Assembly: GCF_030519355.1 (NCBI RefSeq)
Contig: NZ_JAUMKC010000007.1
Location: 62,001 to 126,000 of the forward strand
Reading direction: 5' to 3'
DNA: 64,000 nt
Source of the DNA: Mucilaginibacter sp. L3T2-6
Lineage (GTDB): Bacteria > Bacteroidota > Bacteroidia > Sphingobacteriales > Sphingobacteriaceae
Each line of letters starts with the position of its first letter. The stretch's first letter is position 1. This document shows, piece by piece, positions 9,263 through 16,845 of the stretch. Both the position numbers and the translations under genes were made by a program. A model generated the notes under the pieces. That model worked only from the letters and a program-made list of their open reading frames with translations. It ran no database searches and had not been told where the DNA came from.

Positions 9263-9740
9263 TGTCACACAATTATACTTGTGATACTGTGACAAGTGTG
9301 ACAGATATAACTTAACTCGCGCCGCACATAAATAAGCGGCCCAGAGCCTGTGTCACGCTGTCACAAGTGTCACAATTGTTATGTCTCTATCTGTGTGACA
9401 GCGTGACAAACACTTGACCCGTCCTGCAAAAAATTTACACTTTTGATTGTTAATACTGCTACAAGCTTACAACTCCCAATTATTGCAGACTGTCACACTT
9501 GTCACAACTGTTACGTCTCCTGTAGTGTGACAGTGGGACAATATTGTTAATGAGAATAATGAATAGCTTAATAATTTTCCAATAACAATTATGGCGTTTA
9601 TCCTCTGATAATTATTGAATATATAAAGAGAGAGTATATTACTATTATCTATTTATATAATTATATTAATATAGATTAAAGGATATAAATATGGTGTATT
9701 GTCACACTGTTACGCCGTAACAGTTGTGACAGTGTGACAA
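9263..9740. repeat. cluster of TGTCACA/TGTGACA palindromic repeats in the purD-GH43 spacer
   Basis: At least ten copies or near-copies of TGTCACA or its complement fall in this convergent spacer, in several nested inverted repeats. GTCACGCTGTCACA (9352-9365) pairs with TGTGACAGCGTGAC (9394-9407). ACTGTCACACT (9489-9499) pairs with AGTGTGACAGT (9524-9534). TTGTCACACTGT (9699-9710) pairs with ACAGTGTGACAA (9729-9740), and this last one encloses CTGTTACG-C-CGTAACAG. A very AT-rich tract (about 9550-9690) lies between the second and third. The cluster begins 4 bases after purD and ends 5 bases before the GH43 stop codon. Spacing is irregular, so it is not a CRISPR array. Confidence 0.85.
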
Positions 9741-9745
9741 CAGTT

Positions 9746-10729
9746 CTACTTTATCACTCTCGCAGCGACGCCCTCATTGGTGATCCTAACCGGCAATATC
9801 TTGCCATCTTTATCAAAATACATTTTATCGATACAGGTTACGCGGTGATTGCCGTCTGTTTCGCCAAGCGGGCGGCGGTGATAAACGATATACCATTCGT
9901 CCGTACCCGGAACATTTATCACTGAATGATGTCCTGCGCCTGTCGCAACGTTCATATCCTGCTTTAAAATAGTGGCGATGCGCTCAAACGGGCCGATTGG
10001 TGAATTACCGATAGCATAAGCTACCCGGTAATCGGGCCCGGTCCAGCCGCCTTCGCTCCACATCAGGTAATACTTGCCTTTACGTTTGAACATTACCGGG
10101 CCTTCCACGTAATCCTTTGGGGTAATCTTCTTAAATGTTTCGCCGTCTTTAAATGGAACACAACCGGTAAAGTCATTTTTTAGCTTTGCGATGTTGCATT
10201 CACCCCAGCCGCCATAGATGATATAATATTGGCCGTCGTCATCTTTAAACACAAACTGGTCGATTGGCTGCGCTTTGTTTATGATCTTACCGATGAGCGG
10301 CTTGCCCAGGTAATCTTTAAACGGTCCGCCGGGATTATCCGAAACGGCAACGCCTATTCCGCCAATCTCCTTCTGGTCATCGTGGATGTCGTTCGCTCCA
10401 AAAAACAGGTAATATTTACCATCCTTTTTAGCTACCGCCGGCGCCCACATGGCACGTTTAACCCATTTCACAGTGCTGCTGTCAACAATACGGGGGTGCT
10501 TTGTCCAGTGTACCAGGTCGGTAGAGGAAAAGGCATCCATAAAAACCTGCTCATTGTATGGTGCAGAATAAGTTGGGTATACCCAGTACGTCTTATCAAA
10601 AATCTTTGCTTCCGGGTCGGCATACCAGCCGGAGAAAATAGGATTGCCGGATGTTTTCTTTTCTTGCGCCGATGCTATGGAGCATGTGGCTAATAATGCT
10701 ATAAAGAGTATATTTTGAAATTTAGTCAT
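9746..10729 (-). CDS. secreted glycoside hydrolase family 43-like protein
   Basis: The 327-residue protein has a signal peptide (hydrophobic core about residues 6-19, cleavage after SIASA) and then a five-bladed beta-propeller of GH43 type. All three catalytic acids are visible: Asp38 in WYADPE (base), Asp157 in PIDQFV (pKa modulator) and Glu209 in VEGPVMF (acid). GH43 enzymes are arabinofuranosidases, xylosidases or galactosidases acting on plant cell-wall side chains; which one cannot be told. It probably works in the periplasm or at the outer membrane. The gene stands alone, with no SusC/SusD pair nearby, so it is not in a classic polysaccharide utilisation locus. Confidence 0.92.
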   Translation of the reverse strand: MTKFQNILFIALLATCSIASAQEKKTSGNPIFSGWYADPEAKIFDKTYWVYPTYSAPYNEQVFMDAFSSTDLVHWTKHPRIVDSSTVKWVKRAMWAPAVAKKDGKYYLFFGANDIHDDQKEIGGIGVAVSDNPGGPFKDYLGKPLIGKIINKAQPIDQFVFKDDDGQYYIIYGGWGECNIAKLKNDFTGCVPFKDGETFKKITPKDYVEGPVMFKRKGKYYLMWSEGGWTGPDYRVAYAIGNSPIGPFERIATILKQDMNVATGAGHHSVINVPGTDEWYIVYHRRPLGETDGNHRVTCIDKMYFDKDGKILPVRITNEGVAARVIK

Positions 10730-10879
10730 ATTGTTTTAGTCGCCGCAATTTGTAAACACAATAATGGGATAAAAAGTTGAATTAGCGGCTAACGGATTGA
10801 AAATTCCGCAACCGGCACCTTGACTTTAACATTCAAAAAGTTCGGATTCCCAAATCAAATAGCTTATTTTGTACCTGAT

Positions 10880-11716
10880 ATGTCGCTGTTCATCGCATCG
10901 TTAAATTCGGGAAGTAACGGTAATTGCTATTACGTTGGTAACCAGCATGAAGCTGTATTAATTGATGCAGGCATTTCCTGCCGTGAGACGGAAAAGCGGA
11001 TGCAGCGCCTGGGGCTCTCTATGCTGAAAGTGAAGGCAATTTTTGTCTCCCATGAGCATTCCGACCATATCAACGGCATCCCTGTTATTGCCAAAAAGTA
11101 TAAACTGCCGGTTTACATTACGCCGCCAACTTTGCAGCGCGGGGGTTTAACTATCGACCCGGGGCAAGTGATCCCTTTCAAAGGTTTTCAAACCGTTACT
11201 ATTGGCGCGCTGCATATTACCGCGTTTCCCAAAAACCACGATGCCAGCGACCCCTACAGTTTTATGGTTACCTGTGATGAGGTTAAAGTGGGCGTATTTA
11301 CCGATATTGGTGTGGTTTGTCAGAATTTAATCGACCATTTTAAGCAGTGTCATGCCGCGTTTCTTGAGGCGAATTATGATGACGACATGTTAGACAAAGG
11401 AGGCTACCCTTATCATTTAAAGCGCCGAATTCGCGGGGGACAGGGCCATTTATCTAATAAACAAGCGATTGAGCTTTTCATAACGCACAGGCCGCCATTT
11501 ATGACGCACCTCTTGCTGGCGCATCTATCCAAAAATAATAACGACCCGCAATTAGTAAAGAATTTATTTGATGCCTGCGCCAATGGGGTAAATATCATAG
11601 TGGCGTCACGGCATGTGGAATCGGAGGTGTATTACATCACACAAAAGACAGAAGGCCTTGCACTATCGCCAACCGGCGTAACTGTACTTACAGCGCAACA
11701 AACCACACTGTTTTAA
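10880..11716 (+). CDS. MBL-fold metallo-hydrolase (WalJ/YycJ-like)
   Basis: The 278-residue product starts at MSLFIASLNSGSNGNCYYVG, the conserved N-terminus of the YycJ-like beta-lactamase-fold group; the frame is open to 10820. The metal motif SHEHSDH is followed by NHDASDP, a FTDIG strand and NYDDDML, then HLSNKQAIEL and a final ASRH. The family is thought to act as a nuclease or phosphodiesterase. In Firmicutes its member is linked to cell-wall signalling and DNA metabolism. The protein is cytoplasmic, with no signal peptide. It is tail-to-tail with panD, only 2 bases between the stop codons. Confidence 0.9.
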   Translation: MSLFIASLNSGSNGNCYYVGNQHEAVLIDAGISCRETEKRMQRLGLSMLKVKAIFVSHEHSDHINGIPVIAKKYKLPVYITPPTLQRGGLTIDPGQVIPFKGFQTVTIGALHITAFPKNHDASDPYSFMVTCDEVKVGVFTDIGVVCQNLIDHFKQCHAAFLEANYDDDMLDKGGYPYHLKRRIRGGQGHLSNKQAIELFITHRPPFMTHLLLAHLSKNNNDPQLVKNLFDACANGVNIIVASRHVESEVYYITQKTEGLALSPTGVTVLTAQQTTLF

Positions 11717-11718
11717 AA

Positions 11719-12069
11719 TTACTTTATCAGCTTATTATCCCCGTCGGGAAAAATCAGGATAGGTTGGTATTGGCGGGCTTCTTCAGCTTCCATGTATGCG
11801 TACGACATGATGATAACAATGTCGCCTACCTGGGCCAAACGGGCTGTTGCACCGTTCAAACAGATAGTTCCCGAACCCCGTTCACCGGCTATGGTATATG
11901 TTTCAAAACGGGCGCCATTGTTGTTATTCACAATCTGCACCTTTTCGTTCGGTATAATATTAGCAGCATCCAGCAAATCCTCATCGATGGTAATACTGCC
12001 AACATAATTCAATTCAGCCTGTGTTACCCTCGCCCTGTGCAGCTTGGATTTTAATACTTCAATTATCAT
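11719..12069 (-). CDS. panD: aspartate 1-decarboxylase proenzyme
   Basis: PanD converts L-aspartate to beta-alanine for pantothenate and CoA synthesis. The 116-residue length is typical. The self-cleavage site Gly24-Ser25 sits in NYVGSITID, producing the pyruvoyl cofactor at Ser25. N-terminal [13 protein letters not shown] and the substrate-binding stretch '[20 protein letters not shown]' are also conserved. No other pantothenate gene is adjacent. A short hairpin (12132-12147) and a GTAGCAG/GGCAGT palindrome lie between panD and the next minus-strand gene. Confidence 0.97.
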   Translation of the reverse strand: MIIEVLKSKLHRARVTQAELNYVGSITIDEDLLDAANIIPNEKVQIVNNNNGARFETYTIAGERGSGTICLNGATARLAQVGDIVIIMSYAYMEAEEARQYQPILIFPDGDNKLIK

Positions 12070-12131
12070 GGCGCAAAGGTAGGAATATTTTCAACGCCAC
12101 GTCAATGGGTAATTGTGTGAAGGATGTAAAA

Positions 12132-12147
12132 AGAAAGCAGGCTTTCT
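12132..12147. other. short perfect hairpin
   Basis: AGAAAGC (12132-12138) and GCTTTCT (12141-12147) form a 7-bp stem with a 2-nt loop. It lies upstream of panD and lacks a T-run, so it is structure without a clear role. Confidence 0.4.
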
Positions 12148-12153
12148 GAACGA

Positions 12154-12222
12154 GTAGCAGTGGCAGTAAATAGTAGCAGGCTAATATACATTTACTGCTA
12201 CCTAACGCTACCACTGCCACTA
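12154..12222. repeat. GTAGCAG / AGTGGCAGT palindromic repeat
   Basis: AGTGGCAGT (12159-12167) is the exact complement of ACTGCCACT (12213-12221). GTAGCAG occurs directly at 12154-12160 and 12173-12179 and inverted (CTGCTAC) at 12195-12201. The unit ends 4 bases before the stop codon of the oxidoreductase gene, so it may form the 3' hairpin of that mRNA. Confidence 0.7.
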
Positions 12223-12226
12223 TTTC

Positions 12227-13738
12227 TTACAACACGAGAGGTCCCCACCCCTTTCTGTACTCGCGTTTAATATACTGGTTAGCCGGTTCGAAGTTGGTGA
12301 TGCGCATGTTTTCACCGTCCCACTTCAGCGCAGTGTAACGACCGCTGAATTTATAGCCTTCCATGTTGCCGTACACAGGATCATTACGCTTGATCTTCTC
12401 CTGGATGTTAAAGGTCCTCAGCAACAGGTTGCCCATCAGCACAGTTTCCGTAAGCGGACCAGCATACCCAACAAATGGCGAATCAACTTCCATTTTGCCA
12501 TAACCTGCGATGCTGGCGTCAACCCACTGCCACCAGTGGCCGTCCATACCGCCCTGCACGCGTGGATATTTTTCAGGTATATGTATGTCTTTATTTAGGC
12601 TAAGCGGCAATAATCTTGGGTGACTTCCGCCCCAACCACACGAAACTTTTCCTTTTGTGCCAATAAACAGCGTACAGCCTTCAAAGTCATTTTCGCCGGG
12701 GAAATCGCCCAGGGCCTCGTTCTGGTTCAGGCTTGGGTCCAGCTCGCTAAGTCGCTCCGGCGTGATGCCACCGTCCATCCAGTATAAATCCAGCGGTTTA
12801 CCATCCTTTTGGGTAAATTTGAATTTGATGGAACTTGATACAGGTCCGCTCTCAGGATAAATGCCTTCTTTGAAGATGCCTTTATATACGGTACTCGCAC
12901 TTCCCGAAACTTCTGTCGGATACCCCAACCCCAGCAATTTAAACGGCGGCCCCATAATATGGCAACCCATGTCTCCAAGTGCGCCTGTGCCGAATTCCCA
13001 CCAGCCGCGCCAGTTAAATGGCACCAGGTTATCGATATAATTGGTTTGTTTAGCTGTGCCCAGCCACAAATCCCATTTCAATTCTTTAGGTATTGGCGGA
13101 CTCGTATTGGGCCAGCTTATGCCTTGCGGCCATACCGGGCGGTCTGTCCAACAGTAAACTTTTTCAATATCGCCGATCAGGCCGGCCTCAAACCATTCAC
13201 GCAGAGTGCGCATACCATCGCAGCTGGCGCCCTGGTCGCCCATTTGGGTTACCACTTTATATTTTTCGCTGGCCTGTGTCAGAATACGGGCCTCGTGGAT
13301 GTCATGGGTCAGCGGTTTTTGCAGGTAGAGATGCTTTTTTAGCTGCATTGCGCTCAAACCTACCAGCGCATGGTTGTGGTCGGGAATAGCCACGGTTACG
13401 GCGTCGAAGTTTTTGTGCTCTTTATCAAACATCTCGCGCCAATCGTGGTAAAATTTTGCCTTGGGGAACTCTTTCCGGCGTGGATTGGCCATCCGGTCAT
13501 CCACATCGCAAAGAAAGGCCATTTCAGCATTTTTCTTTGGTGCGGTGGCATAATGGTGAATATCATTCTCAGCTTCTCCGCCACAGCCTACAGCCGCAAT
13601 ATATAACTTATCACTGGGGGCCGTATAGCCTTTGCCCAATACATAACGCGGCACTATATAAAAACCCGCAGCAGCAATAGCCGCCTTTTTAATGAACGAG
13701 CCGCGGGTGATGGTAGTATTATCTTTAGATTGTTCCAT
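12227..13738 (-). CDS. Tat-exported Gfo/Idh/MocA family oxidoreductase
   Basis: This is a 503-residue member of the NAD(P)-dependent Gfo/Idh/MocA family. The N-terminus (TRGSFIKKAAIAAAGF) looks like the Tat-type leader common in exported Bacteroidota members. The Rossmann motif AVGCGGEAENDIH lies near residue 49. A QKPLTHDIHEA segment stands where the family has EKP, and DQGASCDGMRTLREWF follows. The C-terminal alpha/beta domain carries the substrate pocket. Exported members oxidise glycosides at C3, and the adjacent DUF1080 protein suits cleavage of such 3-keto glycosides. The gene lies about 110 bases downstream of the DUF1080 gene, on the same strand. Confidence 0.92.
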   Translation of the reverse strand: MEQSKDNTTITRGSFIKKAAIAAAGFYIVPRYVLGKGYTAPSDKLYIAAVGCGGEAENDIHHYATAPKKNAEMAFLCDVDDRMANPRRKEFPKAKFYHDWREMFDKEHKNFDAVTVAIPDHNHALVGLSAMQLKKHLYLQKPLTHDIHEARILTQASEKYKVVTQMGDQGASCDGMRTLREWFEAGLIGDIEKVYCWTDRPVWPQGISWPNTSPPIPKELKWDLWLGTAKQTNYIDNLVPFNWRGWWEFGTGALGDMGCHIMGPPFKLLGLGYPTEVSGSASTVYKGIFKEGIYPESGPVSSSIKFKFTQKDGKPLDLYWMDGGITPERLSELDPSLNQNEALGDFPGENDFEGCTLFIGTKGKVSCGWGGSHPRLLPLSLNKDIHIPEKYPRVQGGMDGHWWQWVDASIAGYGKMEVDSPFVGYAGPLTETVLMGNLLLRTFNIQEKIKRNDPVYGNMEGYKFSGRYTALKWDGENMRITNFEPANQYIKREYRKGWGPLVL

Positions 13739-13764
13739 GATAACAGGGTTAAAGGATTAGAAAT

Positions 13765-13833
13765 ACCGAACACCGGATTTCGAATGAGGAATAATGAAGT
13801 ACGTTCGGTGTGCTATATTCGGCATTCATTATT
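13765..13833. repeat. imperfect palindrome between DUF1080 and oxidoreductase genes
   Basis: ACCGAAC (13765-13771) pairs with GTTCGGT (13803-13809), and AATAATGAA (13790-13798) pairs with TTCATTATT (13825-13833). The arms interleave, so not all can form at once. The low-complexity text (GAATGAGGAATAATGAA) differs from the flanking coding sequence. Confidence 0.45.
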
Positions 13834-13846
13834 TAATATTCATTTC

Positions 13847-14539
13847 TCACTTCTTTAGCGGCTTTACTGCCACCTCCTTAAAAAACACCACATCATCATT
13901 ACCATGATTTTGCAAACCAATGTAACCTTCATTCGGTCTTATGCCGCGGTAAGGCTCAAAATCAAACTTGCGGGCCGGTGTTGGCTGGCCTTCAGTGTAA
14001 TCAGTTACCTTTTGACCATTTACTACGACAATCGTACGCGGCCCATCCAATGTTATTTCCATGGTATTCCATTCCGGACCGGGTTTGCCCGGTTTAGCCA
14101 GCGGCTTGGTTAGGGAGTACAATGTGCCAGTTATGTGGTATTCATCTTCCTTCGAGGTTTCCGGGTGATTGTCGATCTGCACCTCGTAACCATAAAACAC
14201 AGGCATCCACTCCTCACGCGGCTCAATAGGTATGCGGATAAACACGCCCGAATTGCTGTTGAATTTTTGCATCTTATAAACTACACGGATAACGCAGTTG
14301 CCAAATTTTTCTTTGCTCCAGTACTCCAGCCCCATGCCGCCCTTGCTGCCTGTAACACCATCCTTAACATAACGGCTGCCCGGACCAACGTGCTTCCACC
14401 CATTGTTGAGGTCTTTACCATTGAACAGCTGCCGCCAGCCGTCTTTATCTTGTGCGTTTGTAGTGGTGCAGGCTAGTAAAAGCAGTGCCGAAAAAGCGGC
14501 AGCCAGGCATTTACCTGCCAGGAAATTCATGGTTTTCAT
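13847..14539 (-). CDS. DUF1080 lipoprotein (3-keto-disaccharide hydrolase type)
   Basis: The 230-residue protein has a hydrophobic signal ending in a lipobox (LLAC, Cys24), so it is probably a lipoprotein, then one DUF1080 jelly-roll domain filling the rest. Signatures: GWRQLFNGKDLNNGWKHVG at the start, GNCVIRVVYKMQKFNSNSGV in the middle, WNTMEITLDGPRTIVVVNG, and the final GYIGLQNHG. DUF1080 proteins have been shown to hydrolyse 3-keto glycosides in Bacteroidota. Its partner here is the exported Gfo/Idh/MocA oxidoreductase downstream. Upstream, about 310 bases hold no clear gene. Confidence 0.92.
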   Translation of the reverse strand: MKTMNFLAGKCLAAAFSALLLLACTTTNAQDKDGWRQLFNGKDLNNGWKHVGPGSRYVKDGVTGSKGGMGLEYWSKEKFGNCVIRVVYKMQKFNSNSGVFIRIPIEPREEWMPVFYGYEVQIDNHPETSKEDEYHITGTLYSLTKPLAKPGKPGPEWNTMEITLDGPRTIVVVNGQKVTDYTEGQPTPARKFDFEPYRGIRPNEGYIGLQNHGNDDVVFFKEVAVKPLKK

Positions 14540-14851
14540 ATACCGGAAACTTTAATTAGTTAATAATTGATTAAACTAAGGTAGCGGTTTTTTAATTGGC
14601 ACGCAATAAATACCGGATGAGCGTTAGCAATGTAAACGGAAAATTACACGAATTGCCTTACAGCGCTCCGCGACACTGTACGCTGCTTGTTCTGAAGAAG
14701 TTGGGCGAGCATCCTTATAATTATAAATTTGAGCGGCGAGAATGACCAGGCTGTATACAGCGCAAGGCTTTTAGCCCCGTGAAGGAGAGGTCAGAATATG
14801 CGTAACAACCAGTGCAGCAACCCACTTGTAAAACATGCGGACCATCCAACA
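14540..14851. other. 312-base spacer without a certain gene
   Basis: The spacer lies between two minus-strand genes. It holds a possible 42-codon plus-strand ORF (14617-14745) and otherwise no hairpin with a T-run and no recognisable RNA gene. Confidence 0.4.
14617..14745 (+). CDS. possible small ORF, 42 aa
   Basis: ATG at 14617 opens 42 codons ending at TGA 14743-14745. The product is mildly basic (HELPYSAPRHCTLLVLKKLG, ending in KFERRE), with no signal or membrane segment. There is no clear ribosome binding site and I do not recognise the sequence. It could be chance or a remnant of a larger gene. Confidence 0.2.
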   Translation: MSVSNVNGKLHELPYSAPRHCTLLVLKKLGEHPYNYKFERRE

Positions 14852-15772
14852 TTAAGCCTTTAATATATCTCTTACTGCTTCTTCTGCTTCGGGAAACATA
14901 AATTCAAATCCGCTATCCAACAGCCTTGCAGGCCGCACCCACCTGCTTTTCAAAATCAATTCTGTCTCTGTGCCGATGACAATAGAGCCCAACTCAAGCA
15001 GCCATTTCGTTGCCGGCAGTCCGAAAGGCATTCCGTACATTTTGCGGATAATGCGCATCAGCCCGGCATTCTTTACAGCATTTGGCGCAACACAGTTAAC
15101 TGCGCCATTTATTTCGGGATGATCCATCAGCCATTCGGTACTGCGGGCAGCGTCCGTTTCATGTACCCAAGACACATATTGCCGGCCATTACCTTGTTTG
15201 CCACCTAAGCCAAACTTCACTAAATTAAGCAGACGTGGAAAAACACTGTCTGACCGGCCAAGCGCAATACCCATGCGCAGTGCTATCTTGCGGGTTTTCG
15301 GCGTTTCGTATTTATTGAACGCGGCCTCGCATGCCTTACAAACGTCCACAGAAAAGCCAGTGCCTATCTCGCCTGTTTGCTCATCCTGCGGGCGGTCCTC
15401 AGCATGACGGTAGATTGTTGCAGACGCCAGATTTATCCAGAGTTTTGGCGGTTCATAAAGGTCGTGGATCACCTCGCCGAGCAATTCAGTAGGCAGTATC
15501 CTTGAAGCGAATATTTCAGCTTTATTTTTTTCGGTATAGCGGCAGTTTACATTTTTGCCGCATAAGTTGATTACCATATCGGCATTGACCAGTTCTGCTG
15601 TCCATTTGCCGCGCGTTTTGCCGTCCCATACTACAGTACGCACATTCCCGTCGGCTTGTTTTTCATGACGGCTTAATATTACCACCTCTCCAGCTTTTTG
15701 TGTATAATATTTAGCGAACACCGTGCCCAGGTAACCATTACCGCCCGCGAGGACTATTTTTTTATATTTCAT
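14852..15772 (-). CDS. TIGR01777 family epimerase/NAD-dependent oxidoreductase
   Basis: This is a 306-residue atypical short-chain dehydrogenase (SDR39U1, YfcH type). GGNGYLG at residues 10-16 is the nucleotide-binding glycine motif, followed by NLCGKNVNCRYTEKNK and 'WINLASATIYRHAEDRPQDE', a family hallmark. The C-terminal half contains the DUF1731 region (KWLLELGSIVIGTETELILKSRWVRPARLLDSGFEFMFP). The substrate is unknown. It lies 29 bases downstream of the DCC-family gene, so the two are probably one transcript. Confidence 0.92.
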   Translation of the reverse strand: MKYKKIVLAGGNGYLGTVFAKYYTQKAGEVVILSRHEKQADGNVRTVVWDGKTRGKWTAELVNADMVINLCGKNVNCRYTEKNKAEIFASRILPTELLGEVIHDLYEPPKLWINLASATIYRHAEDRPQDEQTGEIGTGFSVDVCKACEAAFNKYETPKTRKIALRMGIALGRSDSVFPRLLNLVKFGLGGKQGNGRQYVSWVHETDAARSTEWLMDHPEINGAVNCVAPNAVKNAGLMRIIRKMYGMPFGLPATKWLLELGSIVIGTETELILKSRWVRPARLLDSGFEFMFPEAEEAVRDILKA

Positions 15773-15801
15773 GTTTGTAATTATTAAGTTATACGGCCAC
15801 G

Positions 15802-16623
15802 TTAATTAAGCATCAGAATCACAAGCAGCAACATTGCCCGGTAAAAAGCCCATGTTACCGTCATCGTCCAGCCAAGATTTAGTAATTTCGTTCTGCGGAT
15901 GTGCTCGAAAAACATCAGACCAGCGACCATTATAAAGCTTACAATAAAGAATAAAGTTGGCAAATTAAACCACGCACCAACTGCCAGTGGCAGCAGCAGC
16001 AACAAGCTGCCGCCGAAAGAAATCGTCATCATATTACCGAGATAATCCCAAAGTTTTGGTTTAGCCAAGATATTGATGATGATACCCTGAAAAATGATTT
16101 GTCCACCGCATATCATATACTCCCGACTCGAGTTACCCAGAGGAATTGCCGGTGTTAAGCGATGCACATAAGCGGTGAGGATAAAGCCGGTGCAAAGCCA
16201 TGTAAACAGCAGATAAGCTATGCGGTAATGGCGTTTAAATGTGGGTTGATAACTAAAGCTGTTACCGATTTCACTCGCCGGAATAATTACCCGGCGGTTG
16301 TAGGATATGAAAGCGTAAATCTTGCGCATTACCCATAAAAATGGGTTGCAGGCAAACAGTCCGGCAAACAACGGCCACGCGTTCCCTAATATTTTAAAAA
16401 TGCTGGTTACCCCATAAGTCACTTCACCGTTCTCTATGTTTACAAGGGCTATCTCATTTACCGCCCGCTGCTTATCAATCTGAGGACAAACGTTCATATG
16501 GGTTTGATAGGCTGCCCTTCCGGCTGAATCTAGCATACCGGTTTTAACAAATGCCTGGGTGTAAGCCCGGCACATGGGGCATTCACCATCGAACAATATT
16601 ATGTGATTTTTCAATGTTCTCAT
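15802..16623 (-). CDS. DCC-family thiol-disulfide oxidoreductase-like membrane protein
   Basis: Starting at MRTLKNHIILFDGECPMC, the protein has 273 residues; the frame is open to 16695, but the extension is not family-like. The DxxCxxC pattern (DGECPMC, Cys15 and Cys18) defines the DCC (DUF393) thioredoxin-like group. A C-terminal half with about four hydrophobic helices (YLLFTWLCTGFILTAYV, GGSLLLLLPLAVGAWFNL and two further segments) puts it in the inner membrane, a common fusion in Bacteroidota. The role is unknown; disulfide exchange at the membrane is an inference from the CxxC. It precedes the epimerase by 29 bases. Confidence 0.82.
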   Translation of the reverse strand: MRTLKNHIILFDGECPMCRAYTQAFVKTGMLDSAGRAAYQTHMNVCPQIDKQRAVNEIALVNIENGEVTYGVTSIFKILGNAWPLFAGLFACNPFLWVMRKIYAFISYNRRVIIPASEIGNSFSYQPTFKRHYRIAYLLFTWLCTGFILTAYVHRLTPAIPLGNSSREYMICGGQIIFQGIIINILAKPKLWDYLGNMMTISFGGSLLLLLPLAVGAWFNLPTLFFIVSFIMVAGLMFFEHIRRTKLLNLGWTMTVTWAFYRAMLLLVILMLN

Positions 16624-16845
16624 ATTTTCAATATTTAATGAAAGATTAGGTCGAAAATAAATCGGCAACGTGGCTGCCGGTTTATCATGGAACAAAAATA
16701 AATAAATATTTTATATTTTCAGTATTTATTGAAAATAAAATCAGTACAGATCTTGATCTTTTTACATCGTTTTGTAATACTTATTCCTTTTGTTCGCGTT
16801 GAAATATAATTGCGGTATTTTAGCGTTTCAAATACAAAAATCATA

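Noticed and set aside
9263..9740. CRISPR array or tandem CRP sites for the TGTCACA repeats
   Set aside because: Spacing is irregular and the units are inverted rather than direct, so it is not CRISPR. TGTGA/TCACA halves resemble CRP sites, but the spacer is between convergent gene ends, where promoters are not expected.
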